This document shows positions 60,146 to 64,000 of a stretch of DNA of 64,000 nucleotides, piece after piece. The translations under genes and the position numbers were made by a program. The notes beneath the pieces were generated by a model. It ran no database searches and was not told where the DNA came from. It saw nothing but the letters and a program-made list of their open reading frames with translations. Numbering within the stretch: the stretch's first letter is position 1; each line of letters opens with the position of its first letter. The DNA is from Spongiivirga citrea. GTDB taxonomy: Bacteria; Bacteroidota; Bacteroidia; Flavobacteriales; Flavobacteriaceae. The DNA is taken from NCBI RefSeq assembly GCF_010671565.1, contig NZ_JAABOQ010000002.1, positions 636,824 to 700,823 on the forward strand. Reading direction: 5' to 3'.

Positions 60146-63100
60146 TCAATGCCTAATTATAATCCTTCGGCTTTTGACAACATCTTTAAAACTAGCATTC
60201 ATAATGTACATGCCAGACTCCAAATCGTATACAGGAAGTCGATACACCCCGTCGGTAATTTCTAGATTATTAGTATCTATTTTTTTGATAACTCGGCCAT
60301 TAATATCATATACCATTAGTAATTCAGGTGTTGGACCGCCAATTTCAACATTCAAATACTGATCTGCAGGATTGGGATATAGCTTAAACTCAAATCGCTG
60401 TTCACTACTCAATTCTGAACTAGTAACTGAGGTTGTATTGGACGAAGCTCTTGATGTTGTTAAGGTTTCACCCATAATCTCTATCGCGTTAATTAACGGA
60501 TTCTCAACCTCGTGACCAAATGAAATATTAAGTGCACCATCGGTTACGGTAACAGGATATGATAGCATACCGGCGACTTTATGCCCAAAATACTGCACTA
60601 AATCAAGATTATCTTCCACTACTATTCCTTCCAACAAAATATCAAACACACGATCTCCTACGGCGCTGGTACCACCATAGTTGTTTCCTAAGAACAAGTT
60701 AACAGTATAGTCACCATCGGCCAACGGAACCACAAACTCCATCTCTTCTCCAGAAGACACATCAAAACGCTCTCTATTAAATAGCCCTCCAAAAACACTC
60801 TCATCAACATATGTTGGGATTGAAGCATCACGACTCGCATATTGAAGGTTACTATTTACATTGATTCCAGTATTCACAGAATAACCAGTACCCTGATATT
60901 CGTTATTCACTGGGTTAGACTCCCAATCAGGACCACCATCACTTGCTGGAACTGTTGAAAAACTACCTACACTAATACGCACTAATGGCTGCGATTGTGA
61001 CGTACTTGTCAATACCGCACTTAAAGGAATATTAATGGGCGAATTATCTCCGCTGTGGGTCAAGGCAATAGTTGCTGATTTGCTACCCGTTAATCCATCT
61101 GGAACAAAGGTTACTGGAATGTTAATACTAGCTTGACCACTAATTGTCAAAGGAAGAGTAGAGCTATGACTAAACATTGATGCATTCACACCAGAAATAA
61201 CAATTCCCGTAATTGTGATATCATCACCAGAAGTACTCTCGTTAAATGCATTGAAACTTAATTGGGCGGCACTACCGTTAATCGGTAACTGTCCAAAATC
61301 TAAACTTACAGGATTCACGCTCAATGTCGGTGGTAAAGGGTCAGTAACATCTATAGTTATAGTAGTAGTACTACTTAAACCTCCTCCATCTACTACCGTT
61401 AATGAAACAGCATAACTCCCGGCTGTAGTGAATGTATGTAAAGGGTCAGCCGCTGTAGAAGTTGAACCATCCTGAAAATTCCAACTATACGATGTAATAC
61501 CCACATCATCAGTAGAATTACTCCCCGTAAAACTAACCTCTAATGGAACAGTACCGCTCAATGGGGTAGCAGAAGCAATAGCAACAGGGGGCTCGTTGGG
61601 AGGAAGATCATTATCTATAATAGTTCCTATTCCTTGTGCATCTAATAATTTGACTAGCGGATTACTAATATTACTCAAATCAACAAAATATGTTTCATTG
61701 TTTTCATCAACAACGTCATCAATAATCGTCACTTCAATCAATTGTGTTTCGCCACTAGTTCCAACAAAAGTTAAAGTACCATTAGTCGCTTCAAAGTCTT
61801 CATTTACATTTGCAGTATTTGCTACCGTTTGATAATCAATTGTAAATCCATTTTGAACATCATTGACAAGTGTCACAACAAATGAAGCACTACCAATATC
61901 CTCATTCAAACTTACATCATTGATGGATACATTAGCAGAATCATCATCTAGAATAGTTGCCGTTCCTTGCGCATCTGCGATAGTTACTAGCGAGTTACTC
62001 AGGTTTCCAAGATTCAAGTGAAACACAACAGATTGACCTACTTGTTGATCATCAATAACTGGAACTGAAACTGTCAAAGTCTCTCCATTTTGACCAGTAA
62101 AATTTAACGTTCCATTGGTTTGTATATAATCAGCAGGAGCTATTGCGGTATCATCTGCCGTAGCATAATCAACCGTAAAGCCGTTTTGAACATTTCCAAT
62201 TAATTGAACTGTAAATACAGCTTCATTACCATTCTCTGCAACCGTTACATCATTTACATTTACAGATGCATTATCGTTATCGGTTATAGTCGCCTCTCCT
62301 AGATTATCATTTATCAATACTAAGTTGCTACTAGGATTGGAAAGGTTCAAGAAAAATGACTCACTTGATTCCAAAATGTTATCATCACTAATTGGAACAC
62401 TGACTGACTGACTTTCTCCATTTATTCCTGCAAAGTTTAATGTTCCAGAAGTAATAGTAAAATCAGTAGAACCTACCGCAGTCCCGTTTTGTGTTGTATA
62501 ACTCAAAGAAAAGCCACCTGAAACGGCGCCTGTTAAAGTAACATTGAAAGTTGCTATACCTCCTCCTTCATTAAAAGTAATATCATTTATATCAATAATG
62601 CCCGGATCACTTACTACTATCGATATTGTAGTTGTATCTGTTAAACCTTCTTCGTCGGTAACTGTAAGATCAACGTCATAAGTACCGATAGTGGCAAACG
62701 TATGTGTTGGATTGGCCAAACTTGATGTATTACCATCTTTGAAGTCCCATAAATAGTTGGTTACTCCGACATCATCAGTGGAATTAACGCCCGTAAAACT
62801 AACCTCTAATGGAGCAAGTCCTAATACTGTAGAAGCACTTCCTATGGCTACTGGAGCCTGATTACCTATTTCACCTTCATAGAGAACTTCGATCGCATTA
62901 ATTAACGGATTCTCTACCTCATGACCAAATGAAATATTAAGTGCACCATCGGTTACAGTAACCGGATATGATAGCATACCGGCCACACGATGTCCAAAAG
63001 CAGTTATCAAATCAAGATTATCTTCCACTACTACTCCTTCCAACAAAATATCAAACACACGATCTCCTACGGCGCTGGTACCACCATAGTTGTTTCCTAA

Positions 63101-64000
63101 GAACAAGTTAACAGTATAGTCACCATCGGCCAACGGAACCACAAACTCCATCTCTTCTCCAGAAGACACATCAAAACGCTCTCTATTAAATAGCCCTCCA
63201 AAAACACTCTCATCAACATATGTTGGGATTGAAGCATCACGACTCGCATATTGAAGGTTACTATTTACATTGATTCCAGTATTCACAGAATAACCAGTAC
63301 CCTGATATTCGTTATTCACTGGGTTAGACTCCCAATCAGGACCACCATCACTTGCTGGAACTGTTGAAAAACTACCTACACTAATACGCACTAATGGCTG
63401 CGATTGTGACGTACTTGTCAATACCGCACTTAAAGGAATATTAATGGGCGAATTATCTCCGCTGTGGGTCAAGGCAATAGTTGCTGATTTGCTACCCGTT
63501 AATCCATCTGGAACAAAGGTTACTGGAATGTTAATACTAGCTTGACCACTAATTGTCAAAGGAAGAGTAGAGCTATGACTAAACATTGATGCATTCACAC
63601 CAGAAATAACAATTCCCGTAATTGTGATATCATCACCAGAAGTACTCTCGTTAAATGCATTGAAACTTAATTGGGCGGCACTACCGTTAATCGGTAACTG
63701 TCCAAAATCTAAACTTACAGGATTCACGCTCAATGTCGGTGGTAAAGGGTCAGTAACATCTATAGTTATAGTAGTAGTACTACTTAAACCTCCTCCATCT
63801 ACTACCGTTAATGAAACAGCATAACTCCCGGCTGTAGTGAATGTATGTAAAGGGTCAGCCGCTGTAGAAGTTGAACCATCCTGAAAATTCCAACTATACG
63901 ATGTAATACCCACATCATCAGTAGAATTACTCCCCGTAAAACTAACCTCTAATGGAACAGTACCGCTCAATGGGGTAGCAGAAGCAATAGCAACAGGGGG
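60146..64000 (-). CDS. Giant PKD/malectin/Calx-beta surface protein with T9SS tail (5' end outside window)
   Basis: Open across the right edge; at least 1284 residues are visible. Order from the edge: PKD, a DUF1573/ASH-like domain (LSVNPVSLDFGQL), a malectin domain (VRISVGSFSTVPASDGGPDWE onward), PKD, three Calx-beta repeats, then a second PKD, ASH-like and malectin copy. It ends in a type A sorting tail (LYPNPADQYLNVEIG to FKDVVKSRRIIIRH). Malectin binds carbohydrate, so it may anchor or bind glycans at the surface. The 5' malectin unit and the 3' one share 966 bp of identical DNA. It is transcribed toward the terminator at 60089-60125. It is not an enzyme on visible evidence. Confidence 0.92.
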   Translation of the reverse strand, partial: PPVAIASATPLSGTVPLEVSFTGSNSTDDVGITSYSWNFQDGSTSTAADPLHTFTTAGSYAVSLTVVDGGGLSSTTTITIDVTDPLPPTLSVNPVSLDFGQLPINGSAAQLSFNAFNESTSGDDITITGIVISGVNASMFSHSSTLPLTISGQASINIPVTFVPDGLTGSKSATIALTHSGDNSPINIPLSAVLTSTSQSQPLVRISVGSFSTVPASDGGPDWESNPVNNEYQGTGYSVNTGINVNSNLQYASRDASIPTYVDESVFGGLFNRERFDVSSGEEMEFVVPLADGDYTVNLFLGNNYGGTSAVGDRVFDILLEGVVVEDNLDLITAFGHRVAGMLSYPVTVTDGALNISFGHEVENPLINAIEVLYEGEIGNQAPVAIGSASTVLGLAPLEVSFTGVNSTDDVGVTNYLWDFKDGNTSSLANPTHTFATIGTYDVDLTVTDEEGLTDTTTISIVVSDPGIIDINDITFNEGGGIATFNVTLTGAVSGGFSLSYTTQNGTAVGSTDFTITSGTLNFAGINGESQSVSVPISDDNILESSESFFLNLSNPSSNLVLINDNLGEATITDNDNASVNVNDVTVAENGNEAVFTVQLIGNVQNGFTVDYATADDTAIAPADYIQTNGTLNFTGQNGETLTVSVPVIDDQQVGQSVVFHLNLGNLSNSLVTIADAQGTATILDDDSANVSINDVSLNEDIGSASFVVTLVNDVQNGFTIDYQTVANTANVNEDFEATNGTLTFVGTSGETQLIEVTIIDDVVDENNETYFVDLSNISNPLVKLLDAQGIGTIIDNDLPPNEPPVAIASATPLSGTVPLEVSFTGSNSTDDVGITSYSWNFQDGSTSTAADPLHTFTTAGSYAVSLTVVDGGGLSSTTTITIDVTDPLPPTLSVNPVSLDFGQLPINGSAAQLSFNAFNESTSGDDITITGIVISGVNASMFSHSSTLPLTISGQASINIPVTFVPDGLTGSKSATIALTHSGDNSPINIPLSAVLTSTSQSQPLVRISVGSFSTVPASDGGPDWESNPVNNEYQGTGYSVNTGINVNSNLQYASRDASIPTYVDESVFGGLFNRERFDVSSGEEMEFVVPLADGDYTVNLFLGNNYGGTSAVGDRVFDILLEGIVVEDNLDLVQYFGHKVAGMLSYPVTVTDGALNISFGHEVENPLINAIEIMGETLTTSRASSNTTSVTSSELSSEQRFEFKLYPNPADQYLNVEIGGPTPELLMVYDINGRVIKKIDTNNLEITDGVYRLPVYDLESGMYIMNASFKDVVKSRRIIIRH
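60626..61591. repeat. 966-bp perfect direct repeat, copy B
   Basis: Identical to 63035-64000 when compared base by base (offset 2409). Weaker similarity continues left to about 60482. It encodes PKD, ASH-like domain and most of a malectin domain. Confidence 0.95.
63035..64000. repeat. 966-bp perfect direct repeat, copy A (runs to the window edge)
   Basis: Second copy of the 60626-61591 sequence. Because it reaches the edge, the identity may extend further. Divergence begins at 63034 (C against T) and grows over the next 140 bp, toward about 62891. Confidence 0.95.

Overview
The window looks like chromosomal DNA of a flavobacterium (Bacteroidota, family Flavobacteriaceae). It is AT-rich, its promoters contain the Bacteroidota -7 element TAnnTTTG, Shine-Dalgarno sequences are mostly absent, many lipoproteins have a Cys lipobox, and the two giant proteins at the right end carry type IX secretion sorting tails. 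No rRNA, tRNA, CRISPR array, transposase or phage gene was seen.

Region 1 (1-20,520) is a stress or low-oxygen island. A PAS histidine kinase and a response regulator fused to a cyclic-nucleotide-binding fold and a Crp/FNR-type helix-turn-helix lie among five universal stress proteins, a ribosome hibernation factor, deoC/deoD, a flavin-binding protein, a CDP-alcohol phosphotransferase, a MacAB-like exporter, a patatin, an Mla-type lipid transporter, a heavy-metal-associated domain protein, a TauE/SafE transporter and an eRF1-like small protein. Eleven copies of one Crp/FNR-like site (NTGAY-N4-RTCA-K/T) precede all twelve transcription units. In almost every case the site centre is 29.5 bp from a -7 element. 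This points to one regulon that contains its own regulator.

Region 2 (20,566-26,187) holds a VOC protein with a WYL regulator, a TetR regulator with two operator-like palindromes, and a SulP transporter / Usp-like / carbonic anhydrase operon, probably for bicarbonate. Region 3 (26,267-30,691) is a three-gene type I-like exporter (ABC, HlyD, TolC) whose ATPase motifs are degenerate.

Region 4 (30,740-55,763) is a surface glycan locus. It has a CpsB-type phosphatase converging on a Wzc-type kinase, a Wza-type export protein, and PglF/E/D/C/A-like genes that would make and load a diacetamido sugar. No flippase or polymerase is in view. It also contains two MBOAT + SGNH pairs whose MBOATs both end in FIYFQF, two stand-alone adenylation enzymes each paired with a GNAT-like protein, an acyl carrier protein, an ATP-grasp ligase and a PLP decarboxylase. 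Together these suggest amino-acid (Dlt-like) decoration of an envelope glycan, the most unusual system in the window.

Region 5 (55,837-64,000) has two giant secreted proteins: a DUF5060 glycosidase-like protein with Calx-beta repeats, and a PKD/malectin/Calx-beta protein cut by the window edge that contains a 966-bp perfect direct DNA repeat.
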